A stretch of DNA of 64,000 nucleotides from Serripes groenlandicus (lineage: Eukaryota > Mollusca > Bivalvia > Cardiida > Cardiidae): the NCBI GenBank assembly GCA_031761405.1, contig JASEVX010000117.1, positions 1 to 64,000 on the forward strand, in the 5' to 3' direction. Under the pieces are notes generated by a model. It was not told the DNA's origin. It saw only the letters and a list, made by a program, of their open reading frames with translations, and searched no databases. Positions 12,239-24,750 of this stretch are shown here, piece by piece. A program made the position numbers and the translations under genes. Position 1 is the stretch's first letter, and each line of letters begins with the position of its first letter.

Positions 12239-12598
12239 TTATATTTTCTCTCTATTTAATCGTACCGAATTTCGATCAACATGTTTAATTATCGAGGTTG
12301 AACTGCTGTATTTGTTACAAAGATTTCCTAAGTGGACGAACTCGTCTTTCTCTTGAATATCTTCGTTACCAACAAACCAGGACCGTGACCGGCCTGCAAA
12401 TGCTCGCTTAAATTCGTTAAAAGTGACAATGGCGCCCTTAGTTGCATTATATTGGAAAACACAAGAATACTGATGGCACATGTTGATCATATCTTGTAAG
12501 GATTTACTAGACAACGATAAAAGTGACATATCATCTGCAAAGGACGGGGCACAAAAACTAGATCCTTCTATGGCGTTCATCTTGATATTGTTTAACAT
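12239..12598 (-). pseudogene. LINE reverse transcriptase fragment
   Basis: A 119-codon open stretch on the minus strand with the catalytic box of non-LTR reverse transcriptases: APSFADDMSLLSLS, FADD at codons 20-23 (about 12541-12530). It is followed by SLQDMINMCHQYSC, the region where these enzymes carry the helix after the YADD turn, and then VHLG near codons 89-92. Fingers, palm motif A, thumb end and endonuclease are missing, so it is a fragment. The ATG is not a true start. The upstream ~40 bp (about 12565-12608, TTCATCTTGATATT...AACATGATATCTGCTCT) is shared with the array unit to the left. Confidence 0.8.
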
Positions 12599-12660
12599 GA
12601 TATCTGCTCTCAGATCCCATAATCTGATAAATCATATTGTCAATTCTATATTATCCACTT

Positions 12661-13950
12661 CCTAGAATTTCAGATTTTTTTCCAGATGGATAATGTAGCC
12701 GACTAATGTTATTAATCTCGTTATTTCTTCTTGTTTCTAATTGTCTTGGGAATTTATCGGTTTATCATGTAGGTTACTGTACTTCGGACGTTTGATCTTC
12801 GTTGAATTGGTGCATACAAAGCGGGTACAACACCAGTGTTGGGCATCATTGTCGGTTGTTTAATCATCCAAGCCAAACTGAAAGTACATACGAAGTATCT
12901 CATATTATGCAATATTAGGAAAATAGAAAAATAGGTACATGCTTCTCTATACGTCCACATGCCTCGATTGCAACGACATTTGAAACGTTAAGGGCTTCCA
13001 CCAGCTTTTGAAATGAAGTTATTTTGAAACAAAACGGTCACAACGTTTATCATGTTATGATATTCATTTTACTTTAAAAACTTTTCCCACAATGACAACA
13101 TATCTCTGGAATACATCCTTAAAACACCTGGGTAAGAATATGGACAGCATCTGAAAATGCCAATTGAATAGAGTTGAAAACATTATTGTAAAAGGAAATT
13201 GCTGATGCTGAGCATTTCTCCATTTACCACAATATTTAAATAGTCATTTTTATCAGTCACGAAAACCCATGACATTTTGGTGACCAACATTAGCGTACCT
13301 ATGCTAGTTTTGCATGCAGTTGTCCGACGTCTGATCTTGAGATGTAGTATGGATACACAAGGTGGATTTGTACGTAGGTTGACTTTCTCGATAGCTTTGG
13401 ACTATTGCAGTACATGTATATTCTCTAGATGTCACTAAAAATAAGGAAGAAAATGAATATGGCTCTATATATGTTCATCTGATTCGATGAAAACGACATT
13501 GGACATACGTATTGTATGAGAACCATAAGTCAGAGTTTATTACAGAGTTATTGCCCTTTATTACTTTTTCTCCTCCTCAGTACAACTGCTCAATTACCCA
13601 ATGTCTTTTAATCAAACAAAATTGATTGCCATCAAACACAATTAAAAAAACTATATTTTCTAGTTTTAACCAAGACAATCCAAAAATGAATAAAGCAAGA
13701 ATAACCCGATCCATAACATGGTGCCATTTCTAAATGACACCTGAATATGACAAACTATTACCATATCCGATCAGAGCGGCTTTCGGGGTATTAATCACAC
13801 TCAGTGATAGTTCTAGTTTATTATTGTATTGTACCTACCTACTAGATCTTTGTTACTTCTGTAAATTGACACTTTTTCTTCCGAGTAGATTCACTGACTT
13901 GTAGAACAAAGGCAGCAGACGACTTTGAAACCAAAAATATGGGGGAATAT
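12661..13950. other. Gene-less stretch
   Basis: No supportable coding sequence. A diverged piece of the palindromic family lies at about 13165-13250 (AAAAGGAAATTGCTGATGCTGAGCATTTCTCC). The rest shows nothing recognisable. Confidence 0.5.
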
Positions 13951-13959
13951 CATTTACCA

Positions 13960-14125
13960 GTATTACTGGTCCATTTAACAGACACAAGCGAGACGGTTGT
14001 TATGCTCACCTCACAACCCTGAAAGTCAAAGAAGGTTTGCCATTACCAATTTGTAAGGTATTTGGCATGACCTGAGGGGGGATTGAACTTGCAATCTCCT
14101 GCACCAGACCGTCGCTCGTTGTTTT
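13960..14125 (-). mobile_element. tRNA-like SINE fragment
   Basis: On the minus strand a B-box-like AAGTTCAATCCC follows GGTCTGGTGCAGGAGATTGC. Downstream it has CATGCCAAATACCTTACAAATTGG, a mid-SINE block related to 46693 (TTAAAATGGTAGTAATGCC). The A box is weak and the 3' domain is absent. Confidence 0.5.
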
Positions 14126-14224
14126 TTGTGATTATTTGTTCGATTTAAAATCTTTAAGTTATCGGCTAATCATTTAAAATCACTTTGAATGTCACTATGG
14201 TCAATGTTATGGAGGGGGCCACTA

Positions 14225-15326
14225 TGTAACACATGAATCGCACAATATCTTCAAGCGAATACCCTATGAATGTTAGCTATCATACTCTCAACCCTATTCA
14301 ATAATCATGTTTTAAAGGGCAAATATTAACGCATTTGAAAGGAGTTAACCCTATCCATCATGCAGACGACTTTTGAAAGTAATGCTTATCCCAAAACCAT
14401 AAATACAAATTAGGGAATACCGTATTTAAGAATTGTAGTGACCAGGCATAGAGATCAGATCCCATTGTTTGGTGTTTCTCGCTGCTTACTCGCAGAGATA
14501 TGTGCGATAACAATTACAAAGTTATCTGATTATTCATTTCAGATTGATAAAGAGACATTTTAAGCTAACTTTCTATTGTACTTCATTTAAATCGGTGTAA
14601 GTGACAAACAGAAAATTAACTTTATGCCACCGTAGAAATGCATGCATGTACCATTTAAAGGATCACTTTGCAAATGGATCGCACAATATCTTCAAGCCAA
14701 GACAATAGGAATTTCAGTTATTTCGCAGCGCTTCCTGGGTAATTTTTCAGAATGATTACTGTTACTAAACCTTATGATCCATGTAACGATGTCACTCTGG
14801 TCAATTTTATGTTTAACACCAATTTAAACAATATTTCGCTTTTATCTGGGCATAATTAATGCTTATTCATGATAAATGCAGGGGTAACTAACAGTACTAG
14901 GCTAGGAAAACAGATTAATATTTAGTGGCATTCAAAGCCTTCCTTGCATAATTAACTATATCCCTAATGCAGATCTCGAAGCTTTCTGAAGCCTCTGCAG
15001 TAATCAACCTTTGACATTGTAGCAAAAGGAAAAATCGCACAATACCCTCAAGCCAATAACCTATGAATTCCAGTTATCAAACTCTCAACCCTATTCAATA
15101 GTAATGTATATGAAAGAGCAAATATTAATGTATTTGAAAGGGATTAACCCTATCCATCATGCAGACGACTTTTGAAAGTAATACTTACCAAAACTATAAA
15201 CGCCAAAGAGGGAATACCATTTTTGGGATATGGGCGTTTCGAACTATCTCTTTGCTAACCTGCTTTCGAAAAGTCGGATTACGGCTGCAACCAGTCCACA
15301 ATTGATTTCCTACGCCAAAATCGAGT
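14225..15326 (+). repeat. Degenerate sub-repeats leading into the 5.37 kb array
   Basis: 14430-14760 resembles 17590-17920 and 18235-18540 (GTAGTGACCAGGCATA, CTGCTTACTCGC, GTGCGATAACAA). 14815-14900 carries the diverged SINE-related block TTATTCATGATAAATGCAGGGGTAACTAACAGTACTAGGCTAGG. The CGCACAATATCTTCAAGC block starts sub-repeats near 14230 and 15035. More diverged than the three full units, so probably older. Confidence 0.65.
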
Positions 15327-16114
15327 TTGGATTAGTTATAATCTGCCTTTTCAACGATTTCACTGTAAATAAAATTATTGAAAGGAGTTGAAACCATTGT
15401 GGCAAAAGTAGAAATTGCCTACGATAAGCAATTTCTGCTTTTGTTACAATGTTTTCGATTGACGTCTGCTGCACATGCGTCTGTAAGCGGACAATGGTTA
15501 CGTCTTTCCGTGATACTATAACAGTTCGAATATTGAAAATAGTGTTAGAAATGGAGCTATTGCTGACAATGAGCAATTCCTCCTCTCACACAATGCTTTC
15601 GAATACGATTCAAATTAATTCTTTTCATATTTGAACGTTTTACATTCTTTTACTCGACACATTTTGAATAACATGCTAGAGATGAATGATAACGAGCAAT
15701 TTTGCCTTACATCAAGGGGAAAAGTATATAGTTGAAACCTTTGTGGAAAAAGAGGAAATGGGTCACGATAAACAAGTCTGCAGCCGTCTGCTGCACATGT
15801 GTCAACAATCGACTGTAAGCGGGAAAGGGTTGAACCGTTTCCGTTATAGCTACTTAGTTACATACGAATGTTGAAAGTGTATTTGCAAACGGAGCAATTG
15901 CTGACAATGAGCAATTCCTCCTTTCCAAACAATGCTTTGAAAGATGAATCTAATTTTTTTCTATAACCTAGATAACGAAAACATTTGTCTACAGTTATTA
16001 GTTTAACCTTTGCCCCTTTTAAACACATTTGACTAACCTTAAGAGATGAATGATAATCAGCAAGTTTGTCTTTTAACACAATGTTTTCATCACTATTCAA
16101 AATTTCATTTCAAC

Positions 16115-16340
16115 AAAAATTGATTGGGGTTAACGCAGTTTTTAACATTTCCTCAATAATACCACGGCGGCCAGTTCACCTACAAATGTATTTCCTGGTT
16201 TTCTTACACTAGTAATTCACACAACAATCTTCTCAAGCAACTGGCTGCTTTTTCTACATAGACTTGGCCCATTGGTGAAAGACGAATGACGCATGTCGCA
16301 TTGACTTGTCAAACGCCGGAAAGATATTTGGCCGAAAATG
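16115..16340 (-). mobile_element. SINE body in unit copy 1
   Basis: TTGGGGTTAACGCAGTTTTTAAC...ACCACGGCGGCCAGTTCACC...CCTGGTTTTCTTACACTAGTA, then GTGAAAGACGAATGACGCATG. Same family as 3378 but with no clear tRNA head. Reads 3' to 5' on this strand. Confidence 0.6.
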
Positions 16341-16611
16341 TCAAGATACACACAAGTTATAACCGCAAGTTCATTATTTATTTAATAATTGAGGCGCTTC
16401 TAGCGATTTTGAGACACAATTTTAATGTATATTGAAGACTCAACGTCCGTCAACATGTTATCTAGTCCTAGATGTATCTGTTGACATATAAACTAGAAAT
16501 GTAGTCTAAATAGGTTTTTGTAAATTAACCTTGTACGGTCCCGTTTCGGAGACGCATCGAACCAGTCTTCTTTCTCTGTCTGTAAAGCTTGGGAGGTATA
16601 ATCCGGCGTCC

Positions 16612-17322
16612 GGCCGGCTGTCTGCCTGTGCATTCGTCCGTCCGTCATGGATTGCATGTATTGGTCAACACGTTGTTACTGTATGGCAGATTTATTTCAA
16701 AGTGGTCACACTTATACCGTGTTATCAGGAGAACGGCTAAATACTAGGTACATAACTCTGTATTATTTTAGCAATCTCCATTTTTCCTTATTTACTTCAG
16801 TGATTGTCTCAATTAATTTCCATTTTATCCATTTCAAACTTGGTATGTAGGTAACTTATGATCTACAGATATGCAGTGCACCATTACCATAACTTTAGCA
16901 TGCTCCGTTTGGAGTGTGTATATTTTTGTCTTTCCATATTCCGTCACTTATTTTTGATTTTCGCATGCAACACATGCATTCCGTGAAATGCCATTGTTCG
17001 TTAATGAGTGCTTCCCCAAGCTGTGTACTTTGTCCGGAGCGACCGACTGTTTGTCCGTCGTTTTGTTCATCCATTCGTCCGTCTGTCCGTTACGGTTTTC
17101 ATTAATGGGTCAAAACTTTTGTCTGTTTCGCGGATCCATTTCAAAGTCGTCACAAGTATACATTGGGATTAGGAGATCGATACAATATTTTGAACACAAA
17201 TCTGATCTGGTTTTTTAGGTGTAAACTCATTTTTTCATTTCTTCGGTTATTGTCTCAATAGATGTCCAATGTATAAATTTAAGACTATACAATATACATT
17301 GTGGATCTTTAGTGATTTCTAA
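16612..17322 (+). repeat. Left inverted arm, unit copy 1
   Basis: Pairs with 18745-19551 in reverse complement. It contains two diverged versions of a CGTCCGTC...TTTCAAAGT(G/C)GTCACA block about 450 bp apart, so the arm itself is an internal duplication. Confidence 0.8.
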
Positions 17323-18744
17323 ACTGGAAATATTTTAATTAAGGGTCGCTGCTCGGTTTTGTCAATATTTTGTCCTTCCTGATTTATTTTGTTTATACAA
17401 GAAAAGGGTCAAACGTTGATGAATAAGGTATATGTTATTGGCAGGCAGTATGTGTTGCTTCACACATTTTTGGTTTGTTTGTTTTAAAGGTCACTGTTTA
17501 TTGTTTCAACAAAGTTTGTCCATATTATCTATGTCATATATTTTCAACTTACATATGCCCCTATACCATTAGCACTTTCAGCGCTTTGATTAAGAACTGT
17601 AGTGACCAGGCATACAGGTCAGACCCTGTTGTGCGTTTTTTTCTGCTTACTCGCCGAGATATGTGCGATAACAATCACAAAGTTATCTGCCGATTATCAA
17701 TTTCACTTTGAATTTACATTTAAAAAGAGACATTTTAAGCTAACTTTCTATTGTACTTCATTTAAACCGGTGTAACTGACAAACAGAAAATTAACTTTGT
17801 CACCGTACAAATGCATTCATGTAACATTTAAAGGATCACTTCGCAAATGAATCGCACAATATCTTCAACCAAGACCGTAGGAATTTCAGTTATTTCACAG
17901 CGCTTCCTGGGTAATTTACCAGAATTACTACTGTTATCCTTGTTATGATGTCACTCTGGTCAATGTTATGTTTAACACCAAATTTTTAAACAGTATTTCG
18001 CTTTTATCTGGGCATAATTAATGCTTATTCATGATAAATGCAGGGGTAACTAAAAGTACTATGCTAGGAAAACAGATTAATATTGAGTGGCATTCAAAGC
18101 CTTAGCATAATATCTTCAAGCCAATAGCCTATGAATTCCAGCTATCATACTCTCATCCCTATTCAATAATTATGTTTTAAAGGGTAAATATTAATTGAAA
18201 GGGATTAACATTTGGCTAGAAATCTTGTTTGTTGGAGTAGAAACCAGGCATAAAGATCAGACTTTGTTGTTTGGCGTTTCTCACTGCTTACTCGCCGAAA
18301 AATGTGCGATAACAATCACAAAGTTATATGCTGTTTCTTATTTTCACTTTGAATTTACATTTATAAAGAGACATTTAAAGCTAACTTTCTATTGTACTTC
18401 ATTTAAAGCAGTGTAACTGACAAATAGAAAATTACTTTATATCACCGTAGAAATGCATGCATGTAACATTTAAAGGATCACTTTGCAAATGAATCGCACA
18501 AAATCTTCAAGCAAGACCGCAGGAATTCCAGTTATTTCACAGCGCTTCCTGGGTAGGTTACCAGAAGTACTACTGTTACTACTCCTTATGATCCAGGTTA
18601 TGATGTCACTCTGGTCAATGTTTTGTTTAACAGCACATTTAGACAGTATTTCGCTTGTATGTTGGCATAATTAATGTTTATTCATGATAAATGCAGGGGT
18701 AACTAACAGTACTAGGCTAGGAAAACAGATTAATATTTAGTGGC

Positions 18745-19551
18745 AGAAATCACTAAAGATCCACAATGTATATTGTAATCATGCAATGAAAGACAATGAA
18801 AGACAATCGAAAAAAGGATGCTAGACTTATGTTTCTTCTTGCAATGCACATCTGTAGCTCTGAGTTCCCAATACACCAAGTCTTAAATTGATACATTGGA
18901 CATCTATTGAGACAATAACCGAAGAAATGAGTTTACACCTAAAAATGCCAGATCAGATTTGTGTTCAAAATATTGTATCGATCTCCTAATCGATACAATG
19001 TATACGTGTGACGACTTTGAAATGGATCCGTTAAACAGAAACAAAGCTTTGACCCATTAATGCAAACCGTAACGAACAATGGGACGGATGGATGAACACA
19101 AAGACGGACAGACAGTCAGTCGCTTCGGACAAAATACACAGCTTGGGGAAGAACCCACTAACGAACAAGCGCATTTCACGGAACGCATGTGTTGCATGCG
19201 AAAGTTATATAATAAGTGAGAACATGGACAGACAAAAATATTCACACGTCAAACGCAGCATGCTCAAGTTATGGTAATGGTGCACTGCAAATATGTAGGT
19301 CATAAGTTACCTACAAACCAAGTTTAAAATGGATACAATGGAAATTAATTAAGACAATCGCTGAACTAAATAAGGAAAAATCGAGATAACTAAAATAAAC
19401 AGACCAGAGTTATGTACCTAGTACTTTGCCTTTCTCCTGATCACACGGTATAAGTGTGACCACTTTGAAATAAATTTGCCATACAGTTATAACGTGTTGA
19501 CCAATACATGCACTCCATGACGGACGGACGAATGCACATTCAGGCGGACAG
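18745..19551 (-). repeat. Right inverted arm, unit copy 1
   Basis: Starts AGAAATCACTAAAGATCCAC, the complement of the inner end of the left arm, and ends near GGCGGACAGCAGGCC. About 85-95 bp longer than the left arm because of extra sequence near 18775-18880. Confidence 0.8.
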
Positions 19552-21397
19552 CAGGCCAACAAAAATATCTTCTATTGGAAGTAAGTATTTAATAAAGTTG
19601 AAAAAATTGTGGCCTTTTGGCTACACTGTTTTCAAAAGTCGTCTGCTACAGATGTGTCTACAAGTGGGAAAGGGTACAGCAAATGTAATTACCTTAACAT
19701 TCAATTAACAACTTACATACTGACCCTTTCACCGAAATAAATTGTTTGTGATGCCTTTGTACTTGGGGAACTTTGAAATCAGACAGTACACCATTGCATC
19801 AAACTCATAACCCTTTCTTACATACAGGCGCTTCCTGACGACATTAAATGAGACCTTTTAACATTATGGCAAAGGAAGAAATTGCTCATTGAATATGTGT
19901 TCAACTTATTCAATAATTTGTTAACTCTTTCCCATAAATTGCAAACTATACGATAGATATGTAGACGACCTTGAACACATTGAACAAAGCTGTAGTGGTT
20001 GCCCTTTGAAAATACCTGGACAAATGTGAAAAATCACGAGTGAAAGTATAATTATTAAATAATCTGAAGACATCTTTCAAAAGATCGTATCATGAACATT
20101 GCTTTTTGCCACATTACTTTCATGTATTTTCCTACAGATGTTTCAAATGTCCTCTACTACATTCTGAAAATGTATTAATCATGACAACAAAACGAAAGAA
20201 TTTAAAAATACAGAGGGGAAAACTGTGCCACATTAAGTCTGACAAGAACTTTTCATGCTTTCCTATTTTGAAACATATCTGCTAAGAAAATATAACAATA
20301 GTGCCAAGGAGCGCACGTTATTGCTCGTCTGTTGAAAAGTCGAAAAGTGGGCATTTCCGAATAATCAATAATATATTTCACAGAAATTATTATGAGCAAT
20401 GTCTTCTTTTTCTACAGTTTTGATTAGTTATAATCTGTCTTTTCAACGATTTCATTTGTTCGACCGAATCTCAAAAAACCCTCCGCTTGCATTAATTAAT
20501 GAGACAAAATAGTTCCAACGCGTGAAACACACTCTGAACTTTGATTGACCTCAATGTCAGTTGTGTTAGGTAACGTCGACCGTGCTGTGACCCAGTTGAC
20601 TTATGGGAATGTGCAAATCACTGTAAATAAAATTATTGAAAGGAGTTGAAACCATTGTGGCAAAAGTAGAAATTGCCTACGATAAGCAATTTCTCCTTTT
20701 GTTAAAATGTTTTCGATTGTCGTCTGCTGCACATGCGTCTGTAAGCAGACAATAGTTACATACTCCCCATGGAAGCGGAACCCTTTCCGTGATACTATAA
20801 CAGATCGAATATTGAAAATATTGTTGGAAAATGGAGCTATTGCCGACAATGAGCAATTCCTCCTTTTCACACAATGCTTTCAAACACGTTTCAAATTAAT
20901 TCTTTTCATATTTGAACGTTTTACATTCTTTTACTCGACACATTTTGAATAACATGCTAGAGATGAATGATAACGAGCAATTTTGCCTTACATCAAGGGG
21001 AAAAATATATAGTTGAAACCTTTGTGGAAAAAGAGGAAATGGGTCACGATAAACAAGTCTGCAGCAGTCTGCTGCACATGCGTCAACAAGTAACTGTAAG
21101 CGGGAAAGGGTTGATCCGTTTCCGTTATAGCTACTTAGTTACATACGAATGTTGAAAGTGTATTTGCAAACGGAGCAATTGCTGACAATGAGCAAATCCT
21201 CCTTTCCAAACAATGCTTTGAAAGATAAATCAATTTTTTTCTATAACCTAGATAACGAAAACATTTGTCTACAGTTATTAGTTTAACCTTTGCCCCTTTT
21301 AAACACATTTGACTCACCTTAAGAGATGAATGATAATCAGCAAGTTCGTCTTTTTCCACAATGTTTTCATCACTATTCAAAATTTCATTTCAACAAA

Positions 21398-21600
21398 AAT
21401 TGATTGGGATTAACGCAGTTTTTAACATTTCCTCAGTAATACCACGGCGGCCAGTTCACCTACACATGTATTTCTTGGTTTTCTTACACCAGTAATTCAC
21501 ACAACAATCTTCCCAAGCAACTGGCTGCTTTTTCACATAGACTTAGCCCATTGGTGAAAGACGAATGACGCATGTCGCATTGACTTTTGTCAAACGCCGG
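21398..21600 (-). mobile_element. SINE body in unit copy 2
   Basis: Same block and position as 16115. Supplies the uninterrupted target CTACACATGTATTT used to judge the insertion in copy 3. Confidence 0.6.
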
Positions 21601-21883
21601 AAAGAAATTTGGCCGAAAATGTCAACATACACACGAGTTATAACCGCAAGGTCATTGTTTATTTAATAATTGGTGCGCTTCTAGCGATGTTGAGACAAAA
21701 TTTTAATGTATATTGAAGACTCAACGTCCGTCAACGTGTAATCTAGTCCTAGATGTATCTGTTGACATATAAACTAGAAATGTAGTCTAAATAGGTTTTT
21801 GTAAATTAACCTTGTACGGTCCCGTTTCGGAGACGCATCGAACCAGTCTTCTGTAATCAATACTTTATGAGTTGTCGGCGTAC

Positions 21884-22416
21884 GGCCGGCTGTCTGAATG
21901 TGCATTCGTCCGTCCGTCATGGATTGCATGTATTGGTCAACACGTTGTTACTGTATGGCAGATTTATTTCAAAGTGGTCACACTTTTTCCGTGTGATCAG
22001 GAGAACGGATAAGTACTAGGTGCATAACTCTGTATTATTTTAGCAATCTCCATTTTCGCATGCAACACATGCATTCCGTGAAATGCCCTTGTTCGTTAAT
22101 GAGTGTTTCCCCAAGCTGTGTACTTTGTCCGGAGAGACTGACTGTCTGTCCGTCGTTGTGTTCATCCATTCGTCCGTCTTTCCGTTACGGTTTGCATTAA
22201 TGGGTCAAAACTTTGTCTGTTTCGCGGATCCATTTCAAAGTCGTCACACGTATTCATTGGGATTAGGAGATCGATACAATATTTTGAACACAAATCTGAT
22301 CTGGTTTTTTAGGTGTAAACTCATTTGTTTTTATTGCTTCGGTTATTGTCTCAATAGATGTCCAATGTATCAATTTAAGACTATACATTATACATTTTGG
22401 ATCTTTAGTGATTTCT
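21884..22416 (+). repeat. Left inverted arm, unit copy 2
   Basis: Shortened by the ~180 bp deletion at 22056. Pairs with 23946-24750. Confidence 0.8.
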
Positions 22417-23945
22417 AAACTGGAAATATTTTAATTAAGGGTCGCTGCTCGGTTATTTGTCAATCTTTTGTTCTTCCCGATTTATTTTGTTTATACAAGA
22501 AAAGGGTTAAACGTTGATGAATAAGGTATATGTTATTGGCAGGCAGTATGTGTTGCTTCACACATTTTTGGTTTGTTTGTTTTAAAGGTCACTGTTTATT
22601 GTTTCAACAAAGTTTGTCCATATTATCTATGCCATATATTTTCAACTTACATATGCCCCTATACCATTAGCACTTTCAGAGCTTTGATTAAGAACTGTAG
22701 TGACCAGGCATACAGGTCAGACCCGGTTGTGCGTTTTTTTCTGCTTACTCGCCGAGATATGTGCGATAACAATCACAATGTTATCTGCTGATTATCAATT
22801 TTACTTTGAATTTACATTTAAAAAGAGACAGTTTAAGCTAACTTTCTATTGTACTTCATTTAAACCGGTGTAACTGACAAACAGAAAATTAACTTTGTCA
22901 CCGTATAAATGCATTCATGTAACTTTTAAAGGATCAATTCGCAAATGAATCTCACAATATCTTCAACCAAGACCGTAGGAATTTCAGTTATTTCACAGCG
23001 CTTCCTGGGTAATTTACCAGAATTACTACTGTTATCCTTGTTATGATGTCACTCTGGTCAATGTTATGTTTAACACCAAATTTTTAAACAGTATTTCGCT
23101 TTTATCTGGGCATAATTAATGCTTATTCATGATAAATGCAGGGGTAAATAACAGTACTATGCTAGGAAAACAGATTAATTTTGGGTGGCATTCAAAGCCT
23201 TCCTTGCATAATTAACTTTATCCACATGTAGATCGAGGCTTTCTGAAGCCTCTGCATCAATCGTATTTTGATGTTGTGGCCAAACGAAAAATCGCATAAT
23301 ATCTTCAAGCTAATAACCTATGAATTCCAGCCATCATACTCTCATCCCTATTCAATAATAATGTTTTAAAGGGCAAATATGAATGTATTTGAAAGGGATT
23401 AACCTTTGGGTAGAAATCTTGTTTGTTGGAGTAGAAACCAGGCATAAAGATCAGACCTTGTTGTTTGGTGTTTCTCACTGCTTATTCGCCGAAATATGTG
23501 CGATAACAATCACAAAGTTATATGCTGTTTATTATTTTCACTTTGAATTTACATTTATAAAGAGACATTTAAAGCTAACTTTCTATTGTACTTCATTTAA
23601 AACAGTGTAACTGACAAATAGAAAATTAACTTTATATCACCGTAGAAATGCATGCATGTAACAATTAAAGGATCACTTTGCAAATGAATCGCACAAAATC
23701 TTCAAGCAAGACCGTAGGAATACCAGTTATTTCACAGCGCTTCCTGGGTAATTTACCAGAAATACTACTGTTACTACTCCTTATGATCCAGGTTATGATG
23801 TCACTCTGGTCAATGTTTTGTTTAACAGCAAATTTAAACAGTATTTCGCTTGTATGTAGGCATACATGTAATTAATGTTTATTCATGATAAATGCAGGGG
23901 TAACTAACAGTACTAGGTTAGGAAAACAGATTAATATTTAGTGGC

Positions 23946-24750
23946 AGAAATCACTAAAGATCCACAATGTATATTGTAATCATGCTGATAAATGAAAGAC
24001 AATCGAAAAAAGCATGCTAGACTTATGTTTCTTCTTGCAATGCACATTTGTAGCTCTGAGTTCCCAATACACCAAGTCTTCAATTGATACATTGGACATC
24101 TATTGAGACAATAACCAAAGAAATGAAGAAATGAGTTTACACCTAAAAATGCCAGATCAGATTTGTGTTCAAAATATTGTATCGATCTCCTAATCCCAAT
24201 GTATACGTATGACGACTTTGAAATGGATCCGTTAAACAGAAACAAAGCTTTGACCCATTAATGCAAACCGTAACGGACAAACTGACGGATGAACACAAAG
24301 ACAGACAGTCAGTCGCTTCGTACAAAATATAAAGCTTGGGGAAGAACCCACTAACGAACAAGCGCATTTCACGGAACGCATGTGTTGCATGCGAAAGTTA
24401 TATAATAAGTGAGAACATGGACAGATAAAAATATTCACACGTCAAACGCAGCATGCTCAAGTTATGGTAATGGTGCACTGCACATCTGTAGGTCATAAGT
24501 TGCCTACAAACCAAGTTTGAAATGGATACAATGGAAATTAATTAAGACAATCGCTGAACTAAATAAGGAAAAATCGAGATAACTAAAATAAACAGACCAG
24601 AGTTATATACCTAGTACTTTGCCGTTCTCTTGATCACACGGTATAAGTGTGACCACTTTGAAATAAATTTGCAATACAGTTATAACGTGTTGACCGATAC
24701 ATGCACTCCATGACGGACGGACGAACGCACATTCAGGCAGACAGCAGGCC
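23946..24750 (-). repeat. Right inverted arm, unit copy 2
   Basis: Reverse complement of 21884-22416 plus the segment deleted there. Confidence 0.8.

Larger units (their letters stand above)
15327..20423 (+). repeat. 5.37 kb tandem unit, copy 1
   Basis: Starts at GATTAGTTATAATCTG. Compared with copies 2 and 3 it lacks about 155 bp after 15361 and about 105 bp near 18104. It holds palindromic family pieces (15380-15480, 15890-16090), a SINE body (16115-16340), an inverted arm pair, and two direct sub-repeats between the arms. Short reading frames recur at the same offsets in all copies but have no recognisable protein content and are broken differently in each. Confidence 0.9.
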
